NCBI GenBank assembly: GCA_900299285.1
Contig: OMJF01000280.1
Location: forward strand, 1 to 60,951
Reading direction: 5' to 3'
Length of the DNA stretch: 60,951 bases
Source: Anabaena sp. 54
GTDB lineage: Bacteria; Cyanobacteriota; Cyanobacteriia; Cyanobacteriales; Nostocaceae
Part shown: piece by piece, positions 8,485 through 17,640 of the stretch
Numbering within the stretch: position 1 is the stretch's first letter
Layout of the letters: every line of letters starts with the position of its first letter
Made by a program: the position numbers and the translations under genes
The notes under the pieces: generated by a model
The model's input: the letters and a program-made list of their open reading frames with translations, nothing else
Told to the model about the DNA's origin: nothing
Database searches by the model: none

Positions 8485-9132
8485 ATGCAGTTTAATCATC
8501 TTAACAAAAAAACAAACGAATACAAAGAACTTAAAGAAAAACCTCAAAGACATTTTCCAACCGCTAAAGGCATTATTAAAGGTAAAGAATCTAACCCAGC
8601 CAATAATACTACATTAAATGATGATGATAATCGTGGTCGCGTAGCAATTTTCATTGATGGATTAAATCTATTTCAGACTGCGTTACAATTGGGAATTGAA
8701 ATTGACTATGTAAAATTGCTTTGTAGTTTAACTAAAACTTCCCGGTTATTACGGGCATTCTTCTATACGAAATTGGATATTAGCAACGAAAGGCAACAGG
8801 GATTTCTATTATGGATGCGTCGGAATGGCTATCGTGTAGTTACTAAAGATATGAGTGTAGTTGTAGATAATTACAAAAAACCAAATCTGAATGTGGAAAT
8901 TGCTGTTGATATGATTACTTTAGCACCGTATTATGATACGGCCATCTTGGTCAGTGGGGACGGAGATCTATCCTATGCTGTGAATGCAGTTAGCAATATG
9001 GGAGCTAGAGTAGAAGTAATTAGTTTACAAACAACAACTAGTGACTATCTTATTGATGTAGCTGATGAATTTACCGACTTTGACAGTATTAAACAACTTG
9101 TTAAAAAGGATTCATTTTTGTATCAATTGTAG
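8485..9132 (+). CDS. LabA-like NYN-domain protein
   Basis: This 215-residue protein has a polar N-terminal extension of about 48 residues and then a NYN (PIN-like) fold. Acidic positions occur in FIDGLNLF, in NVEIAVDMI and in the signature LVSGDGDLSYAV, which together form the putative metal-binding site of these RNase-like domains. The arrangement matches LabA/DUF88 proteins. In Synechococcus, LabA is a negative element of circadian clock output, but most family members are uncharacterised and whether this one is the LabA orthologue cannot be decided here. AGAGG stands 4 nt before the ATG at 8485. A second NYN protein lies at 25112-25633. Confidence 0.8.
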   Translation: MQFNHLNKKTNEYKELKEKPQRHFPTAKGIIKGKESNPANNTTLNDDDNRGRVAIFIDGLNLFQTALQLGIEIDYVKLLCSLTKTSRLLRAFFYTKLDISNERQQGFLLWMRRNGYRVVTKDMSVVVDNYKKPNLNVEIAVDMITLAPYYDTAILVSGDGDLSYAVNAVSNMGARVEVISLQTTTSDYLIDVADEFTDFDSIKQLVKKDSFLYQL

Positions 9133-9170
9133 TGATCGAACTTCTTTTAATTACCCTTTTAATTAGCAGT

Positions 9171-9222
9171 TTTAAATTCCCAATTTAAATTCCCAATTTA
9201 AATTCCCAATTTAAATTCCCAA
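9171..9222. repeat. Four tandem 13-bp repeats
   Basis: TTTAAATTCCCAA is repeated four times without change between 9171 and 9222. It lies in the 308-bp spacer 9133-9440, which otherwise shows only AT-rich sequence and the promoter of the next gene. There are no spacers between units, so this is not a CRISPR array. Confidence 0.9.
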
Positions 9223-9440
9223 TACATAACTTTTTCTCACACCAATCAAGTATTTGTGAATTATCGTTTCTAAGTAATCAGAAATTTATTATACTAATAT
9301 CGAATTTTTGAACTGGAGAGTATGTAATTTTTCATTTTATTTGCCACTTTTTTAATATTTATGCTATACCAGTTTAGAAACGGCTAATTAACATTGATAA
9401 GTATAATAACTATACTCTAAAATTCAGCTTTAAATTAAGC

Positions 9441-9851
9441 ATGATTGATGTATTTTTAGCATTCACTCAAAATATATCTGAAATAGATATATTTGTGAGA
9501 ACTTATATTATTAAAGGAGTAAGTGCTGTGAATCAAATCCAGTTGACTTTAGTGATTAGCTATTTGCTAATGACTGCATATTTTTTTACTAATTGGTTAA
9601 TTTTTTCACTTCGTCACCCTACATCTTCTCCAGAGGATAAATTTTTATCCTTTATCATGTTTATCATTACCACTATCTTCTGGCCTGTAGCTATAATTGT
9701 CTCTTGTTTAGAAGTAGTTAAAAAAGGCAAATTAGAATTTACTATTCTATTTCCTGTACTTTTAGCAATATTTGCTTTTGGTATTTCCTACTATTTAAGT
9801 TCAGTACATGAAAATTGGCTGTGTTCTCATGATTTATTTTGTCATATTTAA
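9441..9851 (+). CDS. Small three-helix membrane protein, unknown
   Basis: This 136-residue protein has an N-terminal segment of about 35 residues and three hydrophobic spans: residues about 36-58 (LVISYLLMTAYFFTNW), 75-97 (FIMFIITTIFWPVAIIVS) and 105-125 (FTILFPVLLAIFAFGI). The loop between the first two reads RHPTSSPEDKF. I do not recognise a family. It stands alone between the NYN gene and the SLH gene on the same strand. The ATG at 9441 has no strong ribosome-binding site. Confidence 0.6.
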   Translation: MIDVFLAFTQNISEIDIFVRTYIIKGVSAVNQIQLTLVISYLLMTAYFFTNWLIFSLRHPTSSPEDKFLSFIMFIITTIFWPVAIIVSCLEVVKKGKLEFTILFPVLLAIFAFGISYYLSSVHENWLCSHDLFCHI

Positions 9852-10032
9852 ATACTCAGCAGCAACAATCTAGGAATTTGAATTTTAGAACCGATTCCCC
9901 CAATAGGCGTTCTCACATTTCTCTTTCAGCTAGATTTTGACTAAAATTACCAACTTAAAATTTTCAGTGTGTCAAAACTATGGTTAATTAATTATGGATG
10001 TCACCACTTAAACCATAGGAGATTGACAACCA

Positions 10033-12120
10033 ATGGTTAATTCTAGTCTTATTGCTACACTGTATGTAAATCCTGCCACAGGAAATGATAGTAATACTGG
10101 TTCTCGTCTCAAACCCTTGAAAAGTATTACCTGCGCCCTAAAACAGGTAAAAACATCAACAATTATTCAGTTGGCCAATGGAACTTATGGAACAGCAAAT
10201 GGAGAGGTATTTCCCCTAGTCATTCCACCGGGGGTATTAGTAGTGGGGAATGAAGCCAATAAAGGTCAGGAAATGATCATTTCTGGTAGTGGGGAATATC
10301 AAAGCTCTAGTTTCGGGTTACAGAATATCACTTTACTATTAAGAGGTGATGCCAGTCTCTTAGGTGTAACCGTGATTAATACCATAGCCAAAGGTACTGG
10401 TGTTTGGATTGAATCATCAGTTCCTACAGTAGCCAATAGTACATTTAAGAACTGTGCTAGAGAAGGAATCTTTACTACTGGCAATGCTAAACCGGGCATT
10501 ATTGATAATTTATTTATTAATAATCAATTTAGTGGGTTAGTCATGGCTAGGAATAGTAAAGGGGAAGTGCTGCGAAATGTATTTCAAAACAACGGTTTAG
10601 GTATAGCCATTAGTGACTTTGCAGCCCCTTTAGTGGCAAATAATCAACTTTCAGCAAATGGGACAGCGATCGCCCTTGCTCGTGATGCTAGACCCGTATT
10701 AAGACGAAATCTGATTGCCAGTAATACCCAAGTAGGTTTGTTAGTCAATGGTAATGCCGTTCCCGATTTAGGAAATCCCCAAGATCCTGCTGACAACATT
10801 TTTCGGGAACAGGGGAAATTCGATTTACAAAATGTTACAAATCAAAAAATCATCTCCGTTGGTAATCAGTTAAATCCTGCCCGGGTGATGGGATCAATAG
10901 ACTTCATCACTGCTACTGTTAATACCCCCAGTCAAATAGGAGTTAGTAGCAGATTTGCTGATTTAGAAGGACATTGGTCCGTTGCTTTTGTGGAGTCCTT
11001 GGTTAGCAAAGGTTTTATCAGCGGGTTTCCCGACGGGACTTTCCAACCAGCCACACCAATTACCCGCGCTCAATATGCGGCTGTGATCACTAAGACATTC
11101 CAACTTCCTGAGAGTAACCAACTAGATAGATTCAAAGATGTCAAATCGAACTTTTGGGCGGCTAAAGCTATAGCTAGTGCTGCTGAGAACGGCTTTTTAA
11201 CAGGGTTTCCCAATGGCACATTTCGACCAGAAAATAATTTAACAAAAATTCAAGCTTTAGTCTCCATTGTCAACGGTTTAAAATTGAGTGGTGGTAATTC
11301 TAACATCTTAATGGCATACCGCGATCGCGCCCAAATCCCCAGTTATGCCACCAAGGCTGCTACCGTAGCCACTAAAAAATTATTAGTAGTGAATTATCCC
11401 CAACTAGATCAATTAGAACCGCTGCGGGAAATTACCCGCGCGGAAGTGGCTGCTCTAATTTACCAGGCATTGGTGGCCATAGGACAAGAAAATCCCCTCC
11501 CATGTTCCTATATTGTCAAACCAGAGACAGAGATTCCTTCCTACTGTGATATTGTCGGACATTGGGCAGAACCATTTATTCGTGCATTAGTTAGTATGAA
11601 CTTAACTCAAGGTTTTGCTGATGGGACATACCAACCAGATGAAGGGATGACCCGCGCCCAATACACGGCTTTAATTGCTGCTGCTTTTAACCCCAGTGCT
11701 AAACGGCCTAGTCCTGAATTTACCGATATACCCAAGGATTTTTGGGCGGCTAAAGCTATTGAAATAGCAGCTAGAGGGGGTTTTGTGGGGGGATTTAGCG
11801 ATCGCACCTTCCGTCCCCAGCAAAAGGTTCAACGGCTACAAATCATTGTCTCCTTGGTCAACGGACTGGGACTCTCAGCCACTAATCAAAAGACCTTAAT
11901 CTACAAAGACCAGAATAAAATTCCTGAATATGCCCAAACAGCAGTTACTATTGCTACCCAGCAAAAAATTATTGTTAATTATCCAGATCCTAATTTGCTT
12001 GCACCCACTAGGGAAGCCACCCGTGCTGAAGTGGCAGTCATGGTCTATCAGGCATTAGTAGCTAGTCAACGGACGAAAATTATTAATTCACCTTATATTG
12101 TTTTGCAGATCAGCAATTGA
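10033..12120 (+). CDS. Beta-helix (DUF1565) protein with two SLH triplets
   Basis: This 695-residue protein begins with a DUF1565-type right-handed beta-helix (about residues 8-290; LYVNPATGNDSNTGSRLKPL is the usual opening). Six SLH motifs follow in two triplets: about 306-490 (FADLEGHWSVAF, FKDVKSNFWAAKAI, then IPSYATKAA with ITRAEVAALIYQAL) and about 500-690 (YCDIVGHWAEPF, FTDIPKDFWAAKAI, IPEYAQTAV with ATRAEVAVMVYQAL). SLH domains usually bind peptidoglycan-linked polymers at the cell surface, yet no N-terminal signal peptide is visible. Either export is unconventional or the true start lies elsewhere. AGGAGA stands upstream of the ATG at 10033, supporting this start. It is probably an envelope protein; the ligand is unknown. 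Confidence 0.85.
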   Translation: MVNSSLIATLYVNPATGNDSNTGSRLKPLKSITCALKQVKTSTIIQLANGTYGTANGEVFPLVIPPGVLVVGNEANKGQEMIISGSGEYQSSSFGLQNITLLLRGDASLLGVTVINTIAKGTGVWIESSVPTVANSTFKNCAREGIFTTGNAKPGIIDNLFINNQFSGLVMARNSKGEVLRNVFQNNGLGIAISDFAAPLVANNQLSANGTAIALARDARPVLRRNLIASNTQVGLLVNGNAVPDLGNPQDPADNIFREQGKFDLQNVTNQKIISVGNQLNPARVMGSIDFITATVNTPSQIGVSSRFADLEGHWSVAFVESLVSKGFISGFPDGTFQPATPITRAQYAAVITKTFQLPESNQLDRFKDVKSNFWAAKAIASAAENGFLTGFPNGTFRPENNLTKIQALVSIVNGLKLSGGNSNILMAYRDRAQIPSYATKAATVATKKLLVVNYPQLDQLEPLREITRAEVAALIYQALVAIGQENPLPCSYIVKPETEIPSYCDIVGHWAEPFIRALVSMNLTQGFADGTYQPDEGMTRAQYTALIAAAFNPSAKRPSPEFTDIPKDFWAAKAIEIAARGGFVGGFSDRTFRPQQKVQRLQIIVSLVNGLGLSATNQKTLIYKDQNKIPEYAQTAVTIATQQKIIVNYPDPNLLAPTREATRAEVAVMVYQALVASQRTKIINSPYIVLQISN

Positions 12121-12243
12121 TCAGTAGAATAGAAAACACTGCCTATCAAGCCGCTGGTGAAAAACCACTCATGTAGCTAAAAGTACGCTAGGCTAGATGC
12201 GATGGGTGAACTGTTTATACCTATTGCCTGCAATTTATAGCCC

Positions 12244-12897
12244 ATGTTAACAACATCCCCTGTTACTCAAACCTTTGCCGCTCCTGCCGAATTAGCCGCT
12301 AAATTATTAACTCACTATGGCTTTGATCTGAATGGATATAATGCTAGTGAGTTAATTAACAGTTGGCAAGTAGAATATCCCGTTCATTGGTTACACCTGG
12401 CGGTAATCGAAGCTTTGTATCAAGGTCGTTATAAAGCTATATCTGTACAGCAGATATTGACCTTTTGGCGGCGCAAGGGAGAGACAACATACCATTTTAA
12501 CATGGAATTTGAGCGCATGATTTGTGGCAAATTCCCTGAACGCCTCACCTGCCCCTCTTTATCAGTTTTACCACCTGCTAAACAGGAAATCAGGACTGAA
12601 CAATATCAACATCCTCAATTTCCTCAATTATTACCAGCTAAGGTCAGTTATAATCACCAAATAAATCATAATTTACTGCCAGCAGCAGAAAACTGGAATG
12701 CTGAGACAGAAAATACACAAGTCAGTCAACTAGAAATTATTGAGGACATTTCACCTCAACCCGTACAACAGTTACCTCCACCAACAGCCAATCATCCCCC
12801 TATTGGACAGTTTACTCCCCAAAAGAGCGATCGCACCGAATCCTTGACTTCCAAACTCAAAGCCCTGACAGGTGACAACTTGGGATTGGCATTTTAG
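12244..12897 (+). CDS. Conserved cyanobacterial protein of unknown function
   Basis: In this 217-residue protein, residues 12-100 form a compact helical domain (LAAKLLTHYGFDLNGYNASEL, WLHLAVIEALYQGRYKAISVQQILTFW) with an RRKG basic turn. That pattern recalls winged-helix or DnaD-like helical domains, but I cannot assign a family. The C-terminal half is Pro/Gln-rich and probably disordered, ending in a short conserved-looking helix (SLTSKLKALTGDNLGLAF). No signal peptide or membrane span is present. It lies upstream of thiE on the same strand, 176 bp away, with no evident functional link. Confidence 0.65.
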   Translation: MLTTSPVTQTFAAPAELAAKLLTHYGFDLNGYNASELINSWQVEYPVHWLHLAVIEALYQGRYKAISVQQILTFWRRKGETTYHFNMEFERMICGKFPERLTCPSLSVLPPAKQEIRTEQYQHPQFPQLLPAKVSYNHQINHNLLPAAENWNAETENTQVSQLEIIEDISPQPVQQLPPPTANHPPIGQFTPQKSDRTESLTSKLKALTGDNLGLAF

Positions 12898-13073
12898 TTT
12901 GTTGTCTATTTTTACCCATTAGCGATTAATTTACTTCCCAAGTTCAATAACTGCTTTTAAACTTTTGCTACAATTGCTATACAATCAATTTTTATACTAT
13001 TAATTTATAGTAGTATATCCACTATATCCACAATGTTATTTGTACCTTAACAAAACAATTAATCATCAAATAT

Positions 13074-14144
13074 ATGAATAATGAAGTCGCTGTCATGGTT
13101 CCAGACCACAGCTATACGCAGCAAACTGTTTATCGTATTTTAGACGCTAATTTAGATCGCGCTCGTGAGGGTTTGCGAATCATTGAAGAATGGTGTCGCT
13201 TTGGTTTAAATAATTCCCAATTATCTAGTATATGTAAACACCTACGTCAAGAATTGGGTACTTGGCATACGGCGGAAATACGGGCAGCACGAGATACACT
13301 TGGAGATCCGGGAACTGATTTAAGCCACCCCCAAGAGGAAGAAAGGGCTGATATTACATCTCTACTACAGGCTAATTTTTGCCGTGTGCAAGAAGCACTC
13401 AGAGTCTTGGAGGAATATGGTAAGCTTTATCACTCTCAAAAGGATATGCAAATGGGAACGGCCTGTAAGCAAATGCGTTATCAGGTTTATACCCTGGAAA
13501 GTAATTTGATGGGTTATCAGCGTCATCGTTTATTATGGCGATCGCATTTATACCTGGTAACATCTCCTACAGATAACTTATTGGCGATTGTGGAAGCGTC
13601 TCTTCAAGGTGGATTAACTCTGTTACAATATCGAGAAAAGACCGCTGATGATTCAGTGCGTTTAGAACGGGCTATAAAATTACGGGAGTTATGTCACCAT
13701 TACGGAGCTTTATTCATTATTAATGATCGGGTGGATTTAGCATTGGCCGTAGATGCTGATGGTGTACATTTGGGACAACAGGATATACCCATTGCTGTGG
13801 CTCGTCAATTACTGGGAAATCAGCGCATTATCGGCCGCTCTACCACAAATCCGCAAGAAATGCAAGGGGCAATTACCCAAGGTGCAGATTATATTGGTGT
13901 CGGACCTGTGTATGAAACACCAACTAAAGCAGGTAAAGCCGCAGCGGGTTTAGAATATGTGAAGTATGTTTCCCAAAATTGTCAAATTCCTTGGTTTGCA
14001 ATTGGGGGCATAGATGGAGGTAATCTGAATGATGTCATGAATGCGGGAGCGCAGCGGGTAGCGGTAGTGCGATCGCTCATGCAATCTGATCAACCCACAT
14101 TAGCAACGCAGTATTTTCTCTCTCAACTTCATAGATTTCAATAA
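13074..14144 (+). CDS. thiE: Thiamine-phosphate synthase, two-domain cyanobacterial form
   Basis: ThiE joins HMP-pyrophosphate to the thiazole phosphate to make thiamine phosphate. This 356-residue protein has an N-terminal helical extension of about 140 residues (RILDANLDRAREGLRIIEEW), typical of cyanobacterial ThiE, and a C-terminal TIM barrel with QYREK, NDRVDLALAVDADGVHLGQQD and GVGPVYETPTK. These are the pyrophosphate- and substrate-binding loops of the family. thiS follows 10 bp downstream, so the two are co-transcribed. I looked for a TPP riboswitch in 12898-13073 and saw none. ATG at 13074; a second ATG at 13095 is possible. Confidence 0.95.
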   Translation: MNNEVAVMVPDHSYTQQTVYRILDANLDRAREGLRIIEEWCRFGLNNSQLSSICKHLRQELGTWHTAEIRAARDTLGDPGTDLSHPQEEERADITSLLQANFCRVQEALRVLEEYGKLYHSQKDMQMGTACKQMRYQVYTLESNLMGYQRHRLLWRSHLYLVTSPTDNLLAIVEASLQGGLTLLQYREKTADDSVRLERAIKLRELCHHYGALFIINDRVDLALAVDADGVHLGQQDIPIAVARQLLGNQRIIGRSTTNPQEMQGAITQGADYIGVGPVYETPTKAGKAAAGLEYVKYVSQNCQIPWFAIGGIDGGNLNDVMNAGAQRVAVVRSLMQSDQPTLATQYFLSQLHRFQ

Positions 14145-14154
14145 AAACGGTTTT

Positions 14155-14367
14155 ATGTCTAATCAAATTAGCCTCCAAGTCAATGGAGAAACTCGCAATT
14201 GTTTATCCCCAACCCCTTTACTAGAATTACTTCAACAACTAGGTTTTAATCCTCGTTTAGTTGCGGTAGAATACAACGGTGAAATATTACATCGTCAATT
14301 TTGGTCGGAAACGGAAATTAAAAATGGTGATTGTTTGGAAATAGTCACCATAGTTGGTGGTGGTTAA
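14155..14367 (+). CDS. thiS: ThiS sulfur-carrier protein
   Basis: This 70-residue ubiquitin-like protein carries sulfur as a C-terminal thiocarboxylate for assembly of the thiazole ring of thiamine. It has the family's usual length, the central AVEYNGEILHR segment (usually V-x-x-N) and ends in VGGG, with the Gly-Gly terminus required for adenylation and thiolation. It lies 10 bp after thiE. Its stop overlaps by 4 bp the end of the convergent glycosyltransferase gene. Confidence 0.95.
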   Translation: MSNQISLQVNGETRNCLSPTPLLELLQQLGFNPRLVAVEYNGEILHRQFWSETEIKNGDCLEIVTIVGGG

Positions 14368-15653
14368 TTCAACAAACAAGAACAAGAAGATTCAGGAGTA
14401 TATAACCAACGATGATAGTTTTTCCGTTGCGCTAATTCCTTACCTTGACGGCCAAGTTTTTCTCGTAATTGTGAATCTCGACACAAACGATTAAAAGTTT
14501 GTAAAACCTCATAACCAGAATTAGCATTGACTAATAAACCATTTTCTTCATGATGAACTGCATCTAAAACACTTCCCAAACGAGGAGCAATTACAGGTTT
14601 ACCAAAATAACCTGCTTCTAAATAAACTAAACCAAAGTTATCTATAATGTCATCATTATGATCATCTGAATTTAACATAGCGAAAATATCACAGGCTGCA
14701 TAATAACCGGCTAAATCTCGTTCTGGTACATAGCCAGCAAAATGAACCTTGTTAGTAATTCGCAGTCTTTGGGCTTGGGATTTTAGCTGGTTTTCACAAT
14801 ATCCTGTACCGCAAATAATACAATGAACATCAAAACCAATGGTTAGTAACACAGGAATATTATCTATTACCCGATCAAAGTTTTGATATTTAACCAAATT
14901 ACCAATAGAAAGAATAACAATTGCTGTTTCTGAGATATTGTAAGTTCGACGAATGCGGTTACGTAAATCATCAATATGACTAAGACTCGTAGGAGTACCA
15001 AATCTTTCTGGCCTGACTACCGGATTAATTACATGAGTTGGAGTATCTAACCGAAAAGTATTTCTTAAAGAATTGCGAATATGAGAATTATTACAAACAA
15101 TTCCATCAGCGCGGTTGAGAGTTAATTTTAATAGCCATCTCCATAAAGGATTACTAGCTATAAGAAGTAAATCATGATCATGTAAATAGATAAAAAAGCG
15201 AATTGGTAAAATATAACTGAGTAGCAACAAAACCGGAAAATCATAACCATGACACCATTCAATGTAGCGGTAATGATAGCGAAAATATAATTTAATAGCT
15301 AGTAAAAAAGCCGCAATAATATTCAAGCCAGATTGGAGAATATTTCCTAAGCAATTATCGCACCAAGCCGGAAAATAAAACCAACGATAAACTGGAAATT
15401 GCTGAGATCTATCAAATTTTTTATCTCCAACACAACCACCAGCTAAGACAATTACCCGGTCTGGATCTTGTAAACAACGATTATAGACATATTCGCCAAT
15501 TACAGCTTCTTGTGGACGGAATATTCGGGAAATAACTAGGATATCTGGATAAGCTGTTTTATCTCTAATTTGTAAACCTAGTTGAGATATATTTTCCATA
15601 ATTAAGCCTAATAAATTAACTAGAATTAAGGCGTTATCTTGAATTAAATTCAT
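14364..15653 (-). CDS. Glycosyltransferase family 4 (GT-B)
   Basis: This protein of about 429 residues has an N-terminal acceptor domain and a C-terminal nucleotide-sugar domain. The latter shows ILSIGNLVKYQNFDRVI, VHFAGYVPERDLAGYYAACDIFAM and FGLVYLEAGYFGKPVIAP, the E-x7-E-like retaining GT4 signature. A hydrophobic stretch near residues 105-165 suggests membrane association. The substrate is unknown. It stands alone and converges on thiS with a 4-bp overlap. The first in-frame start is a TTG at 15656 directly before the ATG at 15653; I use the ATG. An ATG about 18 codons later (MENISQLGL) is also possible. Confidence 0.85.
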   Translation of the reverse strand: MNLIQDNALILVNLLGLIMENISQLGLQIRDKTAYPDILVISRIFRPQEAVIGEYVYNRCLQDPDRVIVLAGGCVGDKKFDRSQQFPVYRWFYFPAWCDNCLGNILQSGLNIIAAFLLAIKLYFRYHYRYIEWCHGYDFPVLLLLSYILPIRFFIYLHDHDLLLIASNPLWRWLLKLTLNRADGIVCNNSHIRNSLRNTFRLDTPTHVINPVVRPERFGTPTSLSHIDDLRNRIRRTYNISETAIVILSIGNLVKYQNFDRVIDNIPVLLTIGFDVHCIICGTGYCENQLKSQAQRLRITNKVHFAGYVPERDLAGYYAACDIFAMLNSDDHNDDIIDNFGLVYLEAGYFGKPVIAPRLGSVLDAVHHEENGLLVNANSGYEVLQTFNRLCRDSQLREKLGRQGKELAQRKNYHRWLYTPESSCSCLLN

Positions 15654-15902
15654 CAAGATTCATTACTTACTGCTTAATAGCAATCTCAATAAATTGCTAA
15701 AACTATCTGACTGATAATTTCCAGAGATTAGTGATTACATAAATTGAGAAAATCAACAACAGAAGAGAAATAGAAATATGGATTTTTTAATGCTGAATAT
15801 TAGCAAAAAAAATGCGATATTAAAATTAGGTATTGACATTTTTGCTAACAATTAAAACTCTCATTTTCCCATCAAAACACAAGAGCGAAATGAATTTATA
15901 TT

Positions 15903-16313
15903 ATGAAACAGATGGGGGATAAAACTATAAATTTATCACCTATTTTGTGGACAATTATTGTTGAATTTGCTGAAGTTTATCAATACTGGACAAATTATCT
16001 GCATAATCAAAGATAGCCTATGATTGATCATTGACACTTCCAAGAAATGACTCAGAAACTACTTGGAGAATTAGGAAATCTAACTATTTACCCTATAATA
16101 CCCTAAATATTGGCTATTTTTGTGCCATATCGCCAGAAAATATCCAGCAATTTCGTCATTTGTATGATAGCATTTATCGCCAAACAATGATTTAATAACG
16201 CCCATTATTTTCATCTTCGTTTTACATGATTTTCCTCAAAATTTAGAGTATCAATTATTGCATTTAACTGCCATATTATGCAATCTAGCATTGCTAGAAA
16301 ATAGAAATAATTA
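15903..16313 (+). pseudogene. Decayed reading frame, unrecognised
   Basis: The 836-bp spacer 15654-16489 has no intact gene, but protein-like pieces appear in successive frames on the + strand: MKQMGDKTINLSPILW (15903-16016), MTQKLLGELGNLTIYP (from 16047), NIGYFCAISPENIQQF (from about 16106) and FIFVLHDFPQNLEYQL continuing to a stop at 16313. Each is cut off by a stop or shifts frame. Composition is protein-like in order and strand, so I read this as one gene broken by several frameshifts. I do not recognise the family. The rest of the spacer is AT-rich and feeds the promoter of the DUF1517 gene. Confidence 0.4.
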
Positions 16314-16489
16314 ATTAATTCCAAAGTTTTTTAACAGTGAGGAGATTTCACGGTACGGTTATCAACATCAAAAATCCTCCTTTATTCGCAGCCTAACCAA
16401 CATAACAAGCGTTAAATTAAAAGTAGTGGTATAGATTGCAATACTTTTCCAGGAAAAGCCAGTGTAAAAGTTGTCATCATCAATGAGTT

Positions 16490-17452
16490 ATGAATAAAAA
16501 ATTACAAAGATTTCTCAAGCCCCTATTTAAAACCGTCTTTATCCTTAGCTTAGTGCTAACTTTAGTCTTGAGTCATGGCGGTGATGCCCTCGCAGCCCGT
16601 TCTGGTGGTAGAATTGGTGGTGGTTCTTTGAGGATGCCTTCTAGCCGTACCTATGCACCCCGTCCCAATATGCCTAGTAGTGGCGGTTACTACGCCCCCT
16701 ATGGCGGTGGTTTTGGCTTTCCCTTTCTTTTACCCTTGTGGGGTTTTGGGGGTGGTTTTGGTGGGTTGTTTGGGATTTTAATCTTTTTTGCTATGGCGAA
16801 TTTTTTAGTCCAAACCTTCCGCCGTGTTACCAGTACAGAAACGGAAGAAGTAAGTTATAATAGCAACCCTTCTGTGTCTGTTACCCGGTTACAAGTTGGG
16901 TTATTAGCTCAAGCTAAAGATCTACAAACTGAACTAAATCACATTGCGGAAACTGCTGATACTAATAGTCCAGAAGGAAGAAGCGAAATTTTACAAGAGG
17001 CTAGTTTAGCCTTACTGCGTCATCCTGAATACTGGGTATATGCGGGTGGTGGAACTCAACAAGCAAAGTTAAATGCTGCTGAATCTCAATTTAATCGTTT
17101 GTCTTTAGCTGAACGCAGTAAGTTTAGCGAAGAAACTCTCTCTAATGTGAATAATCAACTAAAAGCTGTTTTGAGTAAAGAAGCTTTATCTCGTGAAGAT
17201 AACCCCACCCGCTTAATTAGCGAAGGTCCAGGAGAATATATTATCGTCACCTTGTTAGTGGCGACCTTAGGTAAATGTCAAATTTCAGACATTAATAGTG
17301 CTGATGATTTGCGTCAAGCTTTACGTCAAATTGGTAGTCTTCCCAGTGAACAACTGTTAGCGATTGAAGTGCTATGGACTCCCCAAGCGCCAGGGGATAC
17401 ATTGACATCAGATGATTTGTTTGCGGAATATCCTGACTTAAAATTAGTGTAA
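16490..17452 (+). CDS. DUF1517 membrane protein
   Basis: This 320-residue protein has a signal-like hydrophobic N-terminus (residues about 12-36, ending GGDALA), a Gly/Ser/Tyr-rich linker (SGGRIGGGSLRMPSS), a second span (about 85-107, FGILIFFAMANFLVQTFRRV) and a C-terminal alpha/beta domain (about 125-320). This is the layout of the DUF1517 family found in cyanobacteria and plant chloroplasts; its biochemical role is not established. The protein probably sits in the thylakoid or plasma membrane with the C-terminal domain in solution. The IS607-type element lies just downstream, ending close to the gene, but the frame is intact. Confidence 0.85.
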   Translation: MNKKLQRFLKPLFKTVFILSLVLTLVLSHGGDALAARSGGRIGGGSLRMPSSRTYAPRPNMPSSGGYYAPYGGGFGFPFLLPLWGFGGGFGGLFGILIFFAMANFLVQTFRRVTSTETEEVSYNSNPSVSVTRLQVGLLAQAKDLQTELNHIAETADTNSPEGRSEILQEASLALLRHPEYWVYAGGGTQQAKLNAAESQFNRLSLAERSKFSEETLSNVNNQLKAVLSKEALSREDNPTRLISEGPGEYIIVTLLVATLGKCQISDINSADDLRQALRQIGSLPSEQLLAIEVLWTPQAPGDTLTSDDLFAEYPDLKLV

Positions 17453-17521
17453 TTGGGAGTTTTTCAACACTCATGTAGAGACGTTCAATCAAACTTCTGC
17501 TATATAAAACCATTGACATTG

Positions 17522-17640
17522 CTAGACTTTACTTTCTACTTCAACGGGAGCATGGGAGCAGTTATCCCTGGGTAGACTTTCACGCTTTAGCCAAACGCGA
17601 TAAATTAATTGCAGCATTCAGATCCCTATCCATCTCAAAA
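17522..17640 (-). ncRNA. Candidate TnpB guide RNA (omega RNA) scaffold
   Basis: In TnpB systems the guide RNA overlaps the 3' end of tnpB and runs to the element's right end, with the guide copied from flanking DNA. Here 50 bp follow the tnpB stop before a second copy of TAGACTTT (17573-17580 and 17523-17530). Between them GGGAGCA is repeated (17546-17552, 17554-17560), giving a compact structured-looking tail. Position fits established biology; the limits and fold are inference. Confidence 0.35.

Noticed and set aside
12898..13073. TPP riboswitch before thiE
   Set aside because: The conserved CUGAGA and related THI-box elements are not present.
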